The notes below the pieces were generated by a model. It worked only from the letters and a program-made list of their open reading frames with translations. It ran no database searches and had not been told where the DNA came from. Shown piece after piece: positions 1-7,468 of a stretch of 64,000 nt of DNA (positions are counted from its first letter, which is position 1; each line of letters begins with the position of its first letter). Source of the DNA: Ancylobacter sonchi (GTDB lineage Bacteria > Pseudomonadota > Alphaproteobacteria > Rhizobiales > Xanthobacteraceae). The stretch spans positions 86,214-150,213 of the forward strand of contig NZ_JAHBGF010000019.1 of assembly GCF_018390695.1 (NCBI RefSeq), in the 5' to 3' direction. Position numbers and translations under genes: made by a program.

Positions 1-1
1 G

Positions 2-280
2 CTGCTCGACCTGATGATGCCGGTGATGGACGGCTTCGGCTTCCTCAGCGAGGTCCGCGCCAACCCCGCCTATGCGGACATGCCGATCGTGGTGCTGACG
101 GCGAAGGAACTCACCGAGAGCGAGCGCAGCTATCTGGCGCAGAACACGCTGCTGATCCTCAACAAGAGCGCCCAGCCGATCGGCACGCTGGGGGCGGCGC
201 TGGCGGCGATCGCCGGCCGCAGCAAGGCCGGGCCCGGCAAGGCGGCCGCCGGCAAGGCCGCGTCGGAAACGGGAGGCTAA
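2..280 (+). CDS. Receiver-domain protein, C-terminal part (probably hybrid histidine kinase)
   Basis: Partial gene entering from the left edge. The readable part is the second half of a CheY-type receiver domain: the strand with the phospho-accepting Asp (LLDLMMPVMDG), the conserved Thr (VVLTAKE) and the conserved Lys (LNKSAQ), followed by an Ala/Gly/Lys-rich tail of about 20 residues. It ends only 5 bp before a stand-alone response regulator, so the two are probably co-transcribed. Such a pair is common when the upstream protein is a hybrid sensor kinase ending in a receiver; the kinase part lies outside the window, so that is inference. Confidence 0.8.
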   Translation: MLDLMMPVMDGFGFLSEVRANPAYADMPIVVLTAKELTESERSYLAQNTLLILNKSAQPIGTLGAALAAIAGRSKAGPGKAAAGKAASETGG

Positions 281-285
281 CGGGC

Positions 286-657
286 ATGGCGACGATTCTC
301 CTCGTCGAGGACAACGAGTTGAACCGCGACATGCTCTCGCGGCGTCTGATGCGCAACGGCTTCGAAGTGCTGCTGGCGGTGGACGGGCAGCAGGGCGTCG
401 ACCTCGCCACCTCCCGCCGGCCCGATCTCATCCTGATGGATATGAGCCTGCCGGTGCTGGATGGCTGGGAGGCGACGCGGCGGGTGAAGGCCGACCCGCA
501 GACCGCTGCGATTCCCGTTATTGCCCTGACCGCCCACGCGATGGAACAGGACCGGCAGGCGGCGATGGCGGCCGGCTGCGACGATTTCGACACCAAGCCG
601 GTCGAACTACCGCGGCTGATGGAGAAGATCCGGGCGCTGCTGGCGTCGGCCGGATGA
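286..657 (+). CDS. DivK/CheY-like single-domain response regulator
   Basis: A 123-residue protein that is a receiver domain and nothing else. It has the acidic pair near the N-terminus (LLVEDNE), the phosphorylated Asp in LILMDMSLPVLDGWEA, the Thr in IALTAHAM and the Lys in DTKPVE. There is no DNA-binding domain, so it should act by protein-protein contact or phosphotransfer, as DivK-type regulators do. A GGGAGG Shine-Dalgarno sequence lies inside the end of the upstream receiver gene, supporting coupled expression. The cognate kinase is probably encoded just upstream of the window. Confidence 0.9.
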   Translation: MATILLVEDNELNRDMLSRRLMRNGFEVLLAVDGQQGVDLATSRRPDLILMDMSLPVLDGWEATRRVKADPQTAAIPVIALTAHAMEQDRQAAMAAGCDDFDTKPVELPRLMEKIRALLASAG

Positions 658-680
658 CCTGTTGTCGCGAAACTGACCGC

Positions 681-698
681 TTGTCATCAAACTGTCAT
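681..698 (+). promoter_or_regulatory. Pho box (PhoB binding site)
   Basis: Two 7-bp direct repeats, TTGTCAT (681-687) and CTGTCAT (692-698), separated by 4 bp, which gives the 11-bp period of a PhoB box. It matches the classical CTGTCAT-N4-CTGTCAT form in 13 of 14 repeat bases. It lies 106 bp upstream of the Na/Pi cotransporter start at 805, a normal distance for phosphate-starvation control of that gene. Confidence 0.8.
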
Positions 699-804
699 TG
701 CGAGCCGCTGGAACAGGGCGGCAAGCGCGGGCGTTTCGTTAGCCCTGCCGTCCGTCGTCGAGGAAACTGAATGCCTTTCTCTTATCTGCGGGGTCGCTGA
801 GCGT

Positions 805-2385
805 ATGGCGACTCTGGCGCTGCTGCTCAGCGGCCTTGGCCTGTTCTTCATCGGCGTGCGTTCCCTGTCCGCCAATCTGGTGCCGCTGGTCGGCCGGCGC
901 GGCCGTGCCGCGTTTTCCCGCGCCCTGCGCGGGCCGCTGAGCGTGGCGCTGAGCGGCACCGTCGCCGGCATCATCACCCAGAGCTCGACGGCGGTGTCGT
1001 GGATCATCGTGTCGTTCGTGCGCGGCGGCGTGCTGCCGGCCGGCCCGGCACTGGGCGCACCGAACTGGGCGAATGTCGGCACCGCGCTGCTGCCGCTGAT
1101 CGTCGCCATCGACACCTCGACGGCGGCGGGGGTGGTGATCGGCCTCGGCGGCTTCATCACCTATTTCAAGCTCGCCCGTGGCGACCGCATGCGCCATGTC
1201 GTGGAGGCGGCGCTGGGGGCGGGGCTGCTGCTGTTCGGCATGCACCTGGTCTCGGTCGCGGTAGGGCCGATCCGCGACGAGCTGATGCACAATCCGTGGT
1301 GGGAGGTCGCGCTCGAGCATCCTTTGCTGCTGGCGCTGATCGGCTTCGGTTTCTCGGTGGCGGCGCAATCATCCTCGGTCGCGGCGGCGATCGCTGTCGC
1401 CGCCGTGGGCGGCGGGTTGCTCGACCTCGGCTCGGCGCTGCCGCTGGTCGCCGGCGCCAATGCCGCCGGCATGCTCAACAACGCGCTGATGGTGCCGGGC
1501 GAGACCATGGCCGGGCGGGCGATCTTCGCCATTCAGGTGGTGCAGAAGGGAGCCGGCTCGCTGCTGCTGGCGGCGCTGAGCGTCGCCGTCGCCGTCTTTC
1601 CCGGCGCCTTCGACAGCGTGTTGCCGGCGGATGGCGACACGCGGGCGCAGATCGCGGTGATCTTCCTGCTGGCACAGATCGGCGGCGCCTTCATCGCCGC
1701 GCTGGCGCAGGGCGCGACCTGCCGGCTGCTGGAACGCATGCTGCCGGCCAGCCCGGCCGAGGCACTGGCGCAGCCGGCCTTCCTGCTGCGGGAATCGCTG
1801 TCCGATCCTGCCGCCGCGCTCGACCTGACCGTCCGCGAACTGGCGCGCCTCGCCGACCGGCTGCCGATGATGCTCGACAAGGTGCGCGAGGAGGCGGATC
1901 TGGCGACGCCTCCGCCGGCGACGCTGCGCGTGGCGGGCGTCGCCCTTGCCGGCAGCGTCAAGGCCTATCTCGCTGCCCTGCTGGACGGCCAGATGAGTCG
2001 GCGGCAGGTCGCGGTGGCCCTGCTGCTGGACGATGCGTCGATGAATGTCAGCGCCCTGCACGAGGCGCTGGGCGAGTTCGCCGAGGTGGCCGGACCGACA
2101 CAGGCGCTGCCGACCGCCCGCCGGCTCATCGAGGCGCTGCACGCGCTGCTCGGCGCGGTGGCCGAGCATGGCGAAAGCCTCGGCGCCGATGACCCGGAGC
2201 TGGTGCTCAGCCTGCTCGGGCACCGGGACCAGGTGATGGAGGCGCTGCGCCACCGGCTGTCCGAGCAGCATGCGCTCACGCCGACGCAGCAGGACGCGCT
2301 GTTCCGCATGACCATCCTGTTCGAGCGCATCGTCTGGCTGGCGCGCCAGCTGGTGAACAGCCTGACCCAGGCGCACCGGGCCTGA
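805..2385 (+). CDS. Na/Pi cotransporter family protein (PhoU-tailed)
   Basis: A 526-residue inner-membrane protein of the Na/Pi cotransporter family. Hydrophobic segments fill roughly residues 1-310 and contain the two internally repeated signature stretches with QSST/QSSS (ITQSSTAVSW near residue 56 and AAQSSSVAAA near 190). The C-terminal 190 residues are soluble and helical, resembling a PhoU-type domain, as in YjbB-like members. These proteins move inorganic phosphate with sodium; direction is not certain because YjbB promotes export. The Pho box at 681-698 ties expression to phosphate limitation. A perfect hairpin follows the stop codon. Confidence 0.88.
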   Translation: MATLALLLSGLGLFFIGVRSLSANLVPLVGRRGRAAFSRALRGPLSVALSGTVAGIITQSSTAVSWIIVSFVRGGVLPAGPALGAPNWANVGTALLPLIVAIDTSTAAGVVIGLGGFITYFKLARGDRMRHVVEAALGAGLLLFGMHLVSVAVGPIRDELMHNPWWEVALEHPLLLALIGFGFSVAAQSSSVAAAIAVAAVGGGLLDLGSALPLVAGANAAGMLNNALMVPGETMAGRAIFAIQVVQKGAGSLLLAALSVAVAVFPGAFDSVLPADGDTRAQIAVIFLLAQIGGAFIAALAQGATCRLLERMLPASPAEALAQPAFLLRESLSDPAAALDLTVRELARLADRLPMMLDKVREEADLATPPPATLRVAGVALAGSVKAYLAALLDGQMSRRQVAVALLLDDASMNVSALHEALGEFAEVAGPTQALPTARRLIEALHALLGAVAEHGESLGADDPELVLSLLGHRDQVMEALRHRLSEQHALTPTQQDALFRMTILFERIVWLARQLVNSLTQAHRA

Positions 2386-2417
2386 CGGCCGATCCCGCCG
2401 GCGGCCGCGGGCGGCGG

Positions 2418-2463
2418 CCTGGAGCCTTTCCGGTGAACTCCGGTTCGCCGGAAAGGCTCCAGG
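2418..2463. terminator. Long perfect hairpin between convergent genes
   Basis: A 16-bp perfect inverted repeat (2418-2433 and 2448-2463) with a 14-base loop lies between the end of the Na/Pi cotransporter gene and the end of the minus-strand anti-sigma kinase gene. No strong U tract follows on either strand, so it may work as a bidirectional Rho-independent terminator or mainly as a 3' stabilising stem. Confidence 0.6.
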
Positions 2464-2474
2464 GTCTTGTTCGG

Positions 2475-2524
2475 ACGCGTTTCCTTCACGCGAACCGGAT
2501 TCCACTTCGCTCGGAAACGCTCTA
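2475..2524. repeat. Rhizobiales-type interspersed palindromic element
   Basis: The stretch has short arms GCGTTTCC (2477-2484) and GGAAACGC (2513-2520) around a core containing CACGCGAACCGG and CCACTTCGCTC, and ends in CTCTAG. I recognise this as the kind of short intergenic element scattered in many Hyphomicrobiales genomes; this is memory, not a search. Its right end supplies the TAG stop codon (2522-2524, minus strand) of the adjacent anti-sigma kinase gene. Confidence 0.5.
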
Positions 2525-2944
2525 GGCGTCGAGGGTGAAGGCGAGCGCCACCACGTTGCGGCCGTTCTCGCGGCGATAGGCGAAATGCGCCGCCAGCGTG
2601 CGGATGAGATGCACGCCGAGGCCGCCGATGCGCCGATCCTCGATCGGGCTGGTCAGATCCGGCGCCGGCGCGGTGAACGGGTCGAAGGCGTTGCCGTCGT
2701 CGGCAAGCTCGATCTCGACCTGCGTTCCGCGATGGCGGATGGACACCGTGATCTGGCCGGCGCGGCGGTCGGGATAGCCGTAGTCGACCGCGTTGTTGAC
2801 GAGCTCGTCGACCGCCATGGTGAGGCGGTGCGCCACCTTCTCCGGCAGGGCGGACGTCTCGCAGAAGAAGTCGAGCGCCCGGACCAGAGGCTCGAGTTCC
2901 GCAAGGTCATTCTCAAGGCGGAGGTCGAGCTGCGCGATGATCAT
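2522..2944 (-). CDS. RsbW-like anti-sigma factor / serine kinase (HATPase)
   Basis: A 140-residue GHKL ATPase-fold protein. The N box is visible as AVDELVNNAVDYGY (about residues 45-58), the G1 box as ELADDGNAFDPF and the G2 region as GGLGVHLIRTLA. This is the layout of RsbW/SpoIIAB-type proteins that either bind a sigma factor or phosphorylate a STAS antagonist on Ser. The upstream gene, 32 bp away on the same strand, encodes exactly such a STAS protein, so they should form a partner-switching pair. No sigma factor or PP2C phosphatase is in the window. The stop codon falls in the end of an interspersed repeat. Confidence 0.88.
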   Translation of the reverse strand: MIIAQLDLRLENDLAELEPLVRALDFFCETSALPEKVAHRLTMAVDELVNNAVDYGYPDRRAGQITVSIRHRGTQVEIELADDGNAFDPFTAPAPDLTSPIEDRRIGGLGVHLIRTLAAHFAYRRENGRNVVALAFTLDA

Positions 2945-2976
2945 GAACTTTCCGCCGACCGACTCGGAACGAATGC

Positions 2977-3309
2977 TCAGCCCAGCGTCGCCAGCGCGGC
3001 GTCGCGGTTCGCATGGATCGGGATCAGGGTCGAGAAGCCGCTGACATCGAACACCTCATGCACCGGCGGGATCAGCCCGCATATGGCGAGGGTGACGCCG
3101 GAACCCTTCGCCAGCTTGGCGGCCTTCAGCACCACGCGCAGCCCCGCCGAGGAGATATAGGTGAGCTCGGCGAAATCGAGCAGCAGCACGCTGCTGCCAT
3201 CCGGAATCACCGCCATGAACTCGTCGAGCTTCGGCGAGGTCGAGCTGTCGAGCCGCCCCCTCACCGCGGTGATCACGACGTCCTTTTCGACAAAGCGGTC
3301 GATATGCAT
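2977..3309 (-). CDS. STAS-domain anti-sigma factor antagonist
   Basis: A 110-residue SpoIIAA/RsbV-type STAS protein. The diagnostic segment is LTYISSAGLRVVL, in which one of the two adjacent serines is the usual phosphorylation site. I start it at MHIDRF (3309) rather than at an upstream in-frame Met at 3360 because the STAS fold begins directly there and the extra 17 residues look like untranslated leader. It probably acts with the HATPase protein encoded next: unphosphorylated STAS binds the kinase and releases its target. The SLC23-type permease gene lies just upstream on the same strand. Confidence 0.88.
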   Translation of the reverse strand: MHIDRFVEKDVVITAVRGRLDSSTSPKLDEFMAVIPDGSSVLLLDFAELTYISSAGLRVVLKAAKLAKGSGVTLAICGLIPPVHEVFDVSGFSTLIPIHANRDAALATLG

Positions 3310-3427
3310 GGAAGACACGGCTCCGGCTGGGGGTTCGGGCGCGGCGGGACAGAACCGCATCCGGCGGCATCAGAATTATCCGAGATCGGCGGTCGCCGGC
3401 AAGCGGGGCGCTGGGAGGCGCTCCGCC

Positions 3428-5143
3428 TCAATGCTCGAAGCGCAAGGTCAGCATCTGGCGGTCGCCGACCTTGCCGATCACCAGCTTGTCGGCGCGCTTG
3501 CTCAGCATGTAGCCGACGAAACGCGCCACCGCCGCGCTGTCGCCGAGCAGGTCCTCGGGCGAGGGGCGCAGGGTGGGTATTTCGATCGCCTCACCCTGAT
3601 AGGCGAGCACGACGTCGAAATTCATCTCGTCGAACTTCGCCCGCATCTCCAGCGTGCCGGGGGCGACGCCGGTGTCGAGCAGCATCTCCACCGCCTCCGC
3701 GACCACCGGAATGGCAGCGGCGACCACGTCGCGCCGCGCGCCCCACACGTCGCCCTGCCGCTCCAGGAACTCGGTGGCGACGGTGAACGGGTTGTCCTCG
3801 GTGGTCACCGTCACCGCCGCCTCCTGGCGGATGCCGATGCGGAAGAACAGGTTGAGGGCGACGGCCACCGCCGTCGACACCGACAGCGGCGATTCCAGGA
3901 TCGGCTGCGCCCAGGTCGGCGCGGCATGGACCAGCTCGGGCAGGATCGCCACCGCGAGGCCGGCCATCACCGCGAGGCCGACGGTGAAGATGCGCCGGTC
4001 GCTGAGCCGGCGGGACAGGATGAGCTCCATGCCGGCGACGATCAGGAACGCCGCACTGTAGACCAGGATGGCGCCGACGACCGGATCGGGGATCACCGTC
4101 AGCGCGCCGATGAGCTTCGGCGAGAAGGCCGCGAGCAGGATCAACACGCCCGAGACGACGCCGATGCGCCAAGCGGTGGCGCCGGTGGCGAAGGCGACGC
4201 CGATGGCCGCCGAGGAAGAGGCGCTGGCGAAGCCGCCGGTGACGGCGGCGCCGGCGTCGCTCAGCGTGTTGGCGCGGATGGCGCGCGCGGCCTGCCCCAT
4301 GTCGGCGCGGCGCCAGTCGGAATCGTCCATGCGCTGCATGGAGACCACCGTGCCGAGCATGTCGACGGCGGAGATGATGCCGGTCAGCACCGCGGCGGGC
4401 ACCATGGCCCAGGAAAAGGCGAGGCCGGGCCAGCCGAGCTGCGGCAGGTCGACGAAGGCGAGCGCGCCGAGACCGGGTTCCGCCGGCGCCCGGGCGACCC
4501 CGACATAGGCGGCGAGCGCCCAGCCGACGCCGGCGCCGATGGCCACCGCGAACAGCCGCAGCGCGCCGCGCGAGAAGATCGCCAGCACGATGATGATCAG
4601 GAGAGCGGTGAAGCTCACCAGCGGGTAGCGCAGGTCGAGCAGCGTCGTCGCCTCATGGGCGCTGAGGCCAAACATGCGGCGCAGCGCCGGCGCCGCGAGC
4701 GCGACGCCGAGCATGGTCACCGCCACGCCGCAGATCTCCGGCGGGAACATCGCGCGCATGGCGTTCTGGAACCGGGTCAGCGAGAACTGCGAGACCGCCG
4801 CGATCAGGCTCATCGCCGCATAGAGCGCGGTGCCGCCGGCCGAGAGCGCCTGCACGGCCAGCGGCAGGTGCGCGGTGTTCGGGATCTGCACCAGCAGCAG
4901 GCCGGCGCCGGATTTCGAGCGCGGCAGGCATTCGAGGATGGTCGCCAACCCCATGAAGATGATGCAGCTGGTGATCAGGATCTGCGTGTCGGTGAACGAC
5001 AGGCCGGCCTCGGTGGCGGCGACCAGTGGATAGACGACGAAGAGCAGGGCGAGCGTCGCATGCTGCACGCCGAGGACCAGCAGCGTACCGAGCGGCATCT
5101 TGTCGTCGGCGGCGTAGACGATGTTGGACGGTTTGCGCGGCAT
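3428..5143 (-). CDS. SLC23/NCS2-type permease with C-terminal ATPase-like domain
   Basis: A 571-residue protein. Residues about 15-435 are strongly hydrophobic and resemble the nucleobase:cation symporter-2 (xanthine/uracil permease, SLC23) family, for example GVQHATLALLFVVYPLV near the N-terminus. Substrate cannot be assigned. The last ~130 residues are soluble, which is unusual for the family; they contain an alternating pattern (LEMRAKFDEMNFDVVLAYQG) and a closing DRQMLTLRFEH that look like a degenerate GHKL-ATPase fold without clear N, G1 or G2 boxes. The gene sits upstream of, and in the same direction as, a STAS/anti-sigma pair. Start MPRKPSN is chosen by homology; its Shine-Dalgarno is weak. 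Confidence 0.75.
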   Translation of the reverse strand: MPRKPSNIVYAADDKMPLGTLLVLGVQHATLALLFVVYPLVAATEAGLSFTDTQILITSCIIFMGLATILECLPRSKSGAGLLLVQIPNTAHLPLAVQALSAGGTALYAAMSLIAAVSQFSLTRFQNAMRAMFPPEICGVAVTMLGVALAAPALRRMFGLSAHEATTLLDLRYPLVSFTALLIIIVLAIFSRGALRLFAVAIGAGVGWALAAYVGVARAPAEPGLGALAFVDLPQLGWPGLAFSWAMVPAAVLTGIISAVDMLGTVVSMQRMDDSDWRRADMGQAARAIRANTLSDAGAAVTGGFASASSSAAIGVAFATGATAWRIGVVSGVLILLAAFSPKLIGALTVIPDPVVGAILVYSAAFLIVAGMELILSRRLSDRRIFTVGLAVMAGLAVAILPELVHAAPTWAQPILESPLSVSTAVAVALNLFFRIGIRQEAAVTVTTEDNPFTVATEFLERQGDVWGARRDVVAAAIPVVAEAVEMLLDTGVAPGTLEMRAKFDEMNFDVVLAYQGEAIEIPTLRPSPEDLLGDSAAVARFVGYMLSKRADKLVIGKVGDRQMLTLRFEH

Positions 5144-5309
5144 GGAGGGAGATACCGGAGGGCTGGAGAGGCAGGAACGGACGTCTCGCCTCCCTCCGCC
5201 CGCCCCGGCCTCGGCCGGGCCACGCGCTGCGGTCATCGATCGGAGAATCCGTTGTGCGGACTATGAAACCTCGACGGTTCCCTCGCAACTGCGATCCTTG
5301 TCGCGGCGA

Positions 5310-6848
5310 TCAGCGCGTGCCGCCCAGCAGACGTTGCGCGACGAGGGCCGCGGCAAGGGTGATGAGCGCGCAGCTGAGCGCCGCCAGGCCGAGGCCGCGG
5401 GCGAAGGCGGCGTGTGCCGCGTTCATCAGCGCCTCGCCCGCCGGTCCGCCGAGCTGCTGCGCTGCCGTCACCGCGCCGTCGAGGGTGCGCCGGGCCATGG
5501 CGAGCGTCTCGCTGCCGACCTCGGGCAGCGCGAGGCGCTCCATGTCCACCCGGTAGGTCGCCGCCACGACGCTGCCGAGCACGGCGATGCCGAGCGCGCC
5601 GCCGAACTCGAAGCTGATTTCGGAGATCGCCGAGGCGGCGCCGGCCCGTTCCGCCGGGGCGAAGCGCATCATCAGGTCGGTGGTCAGCGTGCCGACCGGC
5701 GACAGGCCGAGGCAGAACATCACGATCGAGGCGGTCATGATCGGCAGCGGCGCGCGGTCGATCTGGCTCAGCAGCGCGAAGCCGGCGGCGGACAGGATCA
5801 GGCACACGACCAGCAGGCGGACCGGCCGCACCCGGCGCACGATATGCGGCGTCGCCAGCGAGCCGATGGCGAAGCACACGCCGGACGGCGCGGTCCACAG
5901 CCCGGCCTCGAACGGCCCCATGCCGAGCACCAGCTGCAGATATTGCGACAGCGCGAGGAAGATGCCCATGGCGCCGAACATCGCCATGATGTTGACGCCG
6001 AGCGCCGGGCCGATCATCGGGTGGCGCAGCAGCGCGAGGTCGATCATCGGGTCGGCAAGGCGCTTCTGGCGGGCGATGAAGAAGACGCCGACGACAAGGC
6101 CGAGCGCGACGGCTGCCGCCGCCTGTCCGTCCGGTCCCGCCTCGGCGACGTGCTTCATGCCGTAGATCAGCGCCAGCACCGCGACCACTGACTGCACGGC
6201 GCTGACGATGTCGAGCCGGCCGGCCTTCTCGTCGCGATACTCCGGCAGCAGCAGCGGGCCGATCAAGAGCAGGCCGAGCATCACCGGCACCGCGAGCAGG
6301 AACACCGCTCCCCACCAGAAATGCGCCAGCACCGCACCGCCGACCAGCGGACCGATGGCCGCTCCCGCCGAGAAGCAGGCGATCCACACGCCGATGGCGA
6401 GCGTGCGCTGGCGCTCGTCGAGGAACATGTTGCGGATCAGCGACAGGGTCGAGGGCGCCACCGTCGCGCCGGCGATGCCGAGCAGGGCGCGGGCGGCAAT
6501 CAGTTCCTCGGCCGTGCGCGCGAACGCCGCGAGTACCGAGGTCGCGGCGAAGCAGGCCGCGCCGATGAGCAGCAGGCGCCGACGGCCGATGCGGTCACCG
6601 AGCGTGCCCATCAGCATCAGCGTGCCGGCGACCATGAAGCCGTAGATGTCGATGATCCACAGAAGCTGGGTGGCGCTGGGCGACAGATGCAAGGCGAGCT
6701 GCGGCACCGCGAGGTGCAGCACCGTCAGGTCCATCGCATAGACGAGGCAGGGGATGGCGATGACGGCGAGGCCGATCCATTCCTTGCGCGTCGCCTGGCG
6801 CGTCGCCCGCTGGCCGGGGCCGGTCGGCTCGTCGTGTTCGGCACGCAT
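5310..6848 (-). CDS. DHA2-family MFS drug/proton antiporter
   Basis: A 512-residue protein with about 14 predicted membrane segments, the size and layout of the EmrB/QacA (DHA2) branch of the major facilitator superfamily. Typical motifs are GTLGDRIGRRRLLLIG (motif A, after TM2) and the acidic residue in TM1 (YAMDLTVLHLAVPQL). It should export hydrophobic or cationic compounds in exchange for protons. No HlyD/EmrA adaptor is adjacent. The start at 6848 (MRAEHDE) has a GGAG Shine-Dalgarno about 8 bases upstream; longer in-frame starts run into the promoter region and lack membrane character. Confidence 0.88.
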   Translation of the reverse strand: MRAEHDEPTGPGQRATRQATRKEWIGLAVIAIPCLVYAMDLTVLHLAVPQLALHLSPSATQLLWIIDIYGFMVAGTLMLMGTLGDRIGRRRLLLIGAACFAATSVLAAFARTAEELIAARALLGIAGATVAPSTLSLIRNMFLDERQRTLAIGVWIACFSAGAAIGPLVGGAVLAHFWWGAVFLLAVPVMLGLLLIGPLLLPEYRDEKAGRLDIVSAVQSVVAVLALIYGMKHVAEAGPDGQAAAAVALGLVVGVFFIARQKRLADPMIDLALLRHPMIGPALGVNIMAMFGAMGIFLALSQYLQLVLGMGPFEAGLWTAPSGVCFAIGSLATPHIVRRVRPVRLLVVCLILSAAGFALLSQIDRAPLPIMTASIVMFCLGLSPVGTLTTDLMMRFAPAERAGAASAISEISFEFGGALGIAVLGSVVAATYRVDMERLALPEVGSETLAMARRTLDGAVTAAQQLGGPAGEALMNAAHAAFARGLGLAALSCALITLAAALVAQRLLGGTR

Positions 6849-7100
6849 GGCCTGCACTCCGCACTCTGCACGGGGCCGCATGGGCCCGGGCGGTGCTCGA
6901 TAGCCCATTCCGCCGGCCCTCGCCACTCGCTTTCCGCTTCGGAAAGGGTGCGGCCGGCGGGCGGAGCGTGTCGCGCCCGTCACGAGAGCCATCATGGGAA
7001 TGGGCAAGTCCCGCCGATCCGGCGGTGCTAGACTATGCGCAGCGCTTCGAGCGGAACCGGCGGCTGCGCCGGCGATTTCCCAAGGCTGGGAGGATGTCAG

Positions 7101-7358
7101 ATGAGCCATATTCGCTACGAGATCGTCGAGCATGACGGCGGCTGGGCCTACAAGCTCGGCGATGTGTTTTCCGAAACCCACGCTACCCATGAGGGGGCGC
7201 TGAAGGCCGCCCGCGACGCGGCGGCGCGCCAATCGCTGAGCGGCGAGACCCGGCCGATCCTCTATCAGGATGCCGCCGGCGCCTGGCACCAGGAAACCTC
7301 CGAGGGCACCGACCGGCCCGAGGCCGATATCGAGGATCGAAAAGCCGGCAAATCCTGA
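7101..7358 (+). CDS. DUF2188-type small protein
   Basis: An 85-residue protein beginning MSHIRYEIVEHDGGWAYKLG and containing the Trp-rich, Ala-containing pattern of DUF2188 (phenotype: short beta strands, then an A..AA helix, then a W near the end). Function unknown; such proteins are usually cytoplasmic stand-alone genes in proteobacteria. A GGGAGG Shine-Dalgarno 7-8 bases before 7101 decides this start over an upstream in-frame ATG at 7035. It lies between the divergent MFS gene and the ClC channel gene. Confidence 0.75.
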   Translation: MSHIRYEIVEHDGGWAYKLGDVFSETHATHEGALKAARDAAARQSLSGETRPILYQDAAGAWHQETSEGTDRPEADIEDRKAGKS

Positions 7359-7468
7359 CCCTTCGTCGCGGTGTCGCGCCTGCCTCCCAGGTTCCGATTG
7401 GCGGTTGCCGGCGTCGCCGGCACTGCCTAAACACGGGAGCGCAACGCCCGATCCGCGAAGGCTGGCCC

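Noticed and set aside
3161..5266. Very long open frame on the plus strand opposite the SLC23-type permease gene
   Set aside because: Its translation is low-complexity Arg/Gly/His/Asp-rich, as expected from the antisense of a GC-rich gene; the minus-strand frame has clear membrane segments and family signatures.
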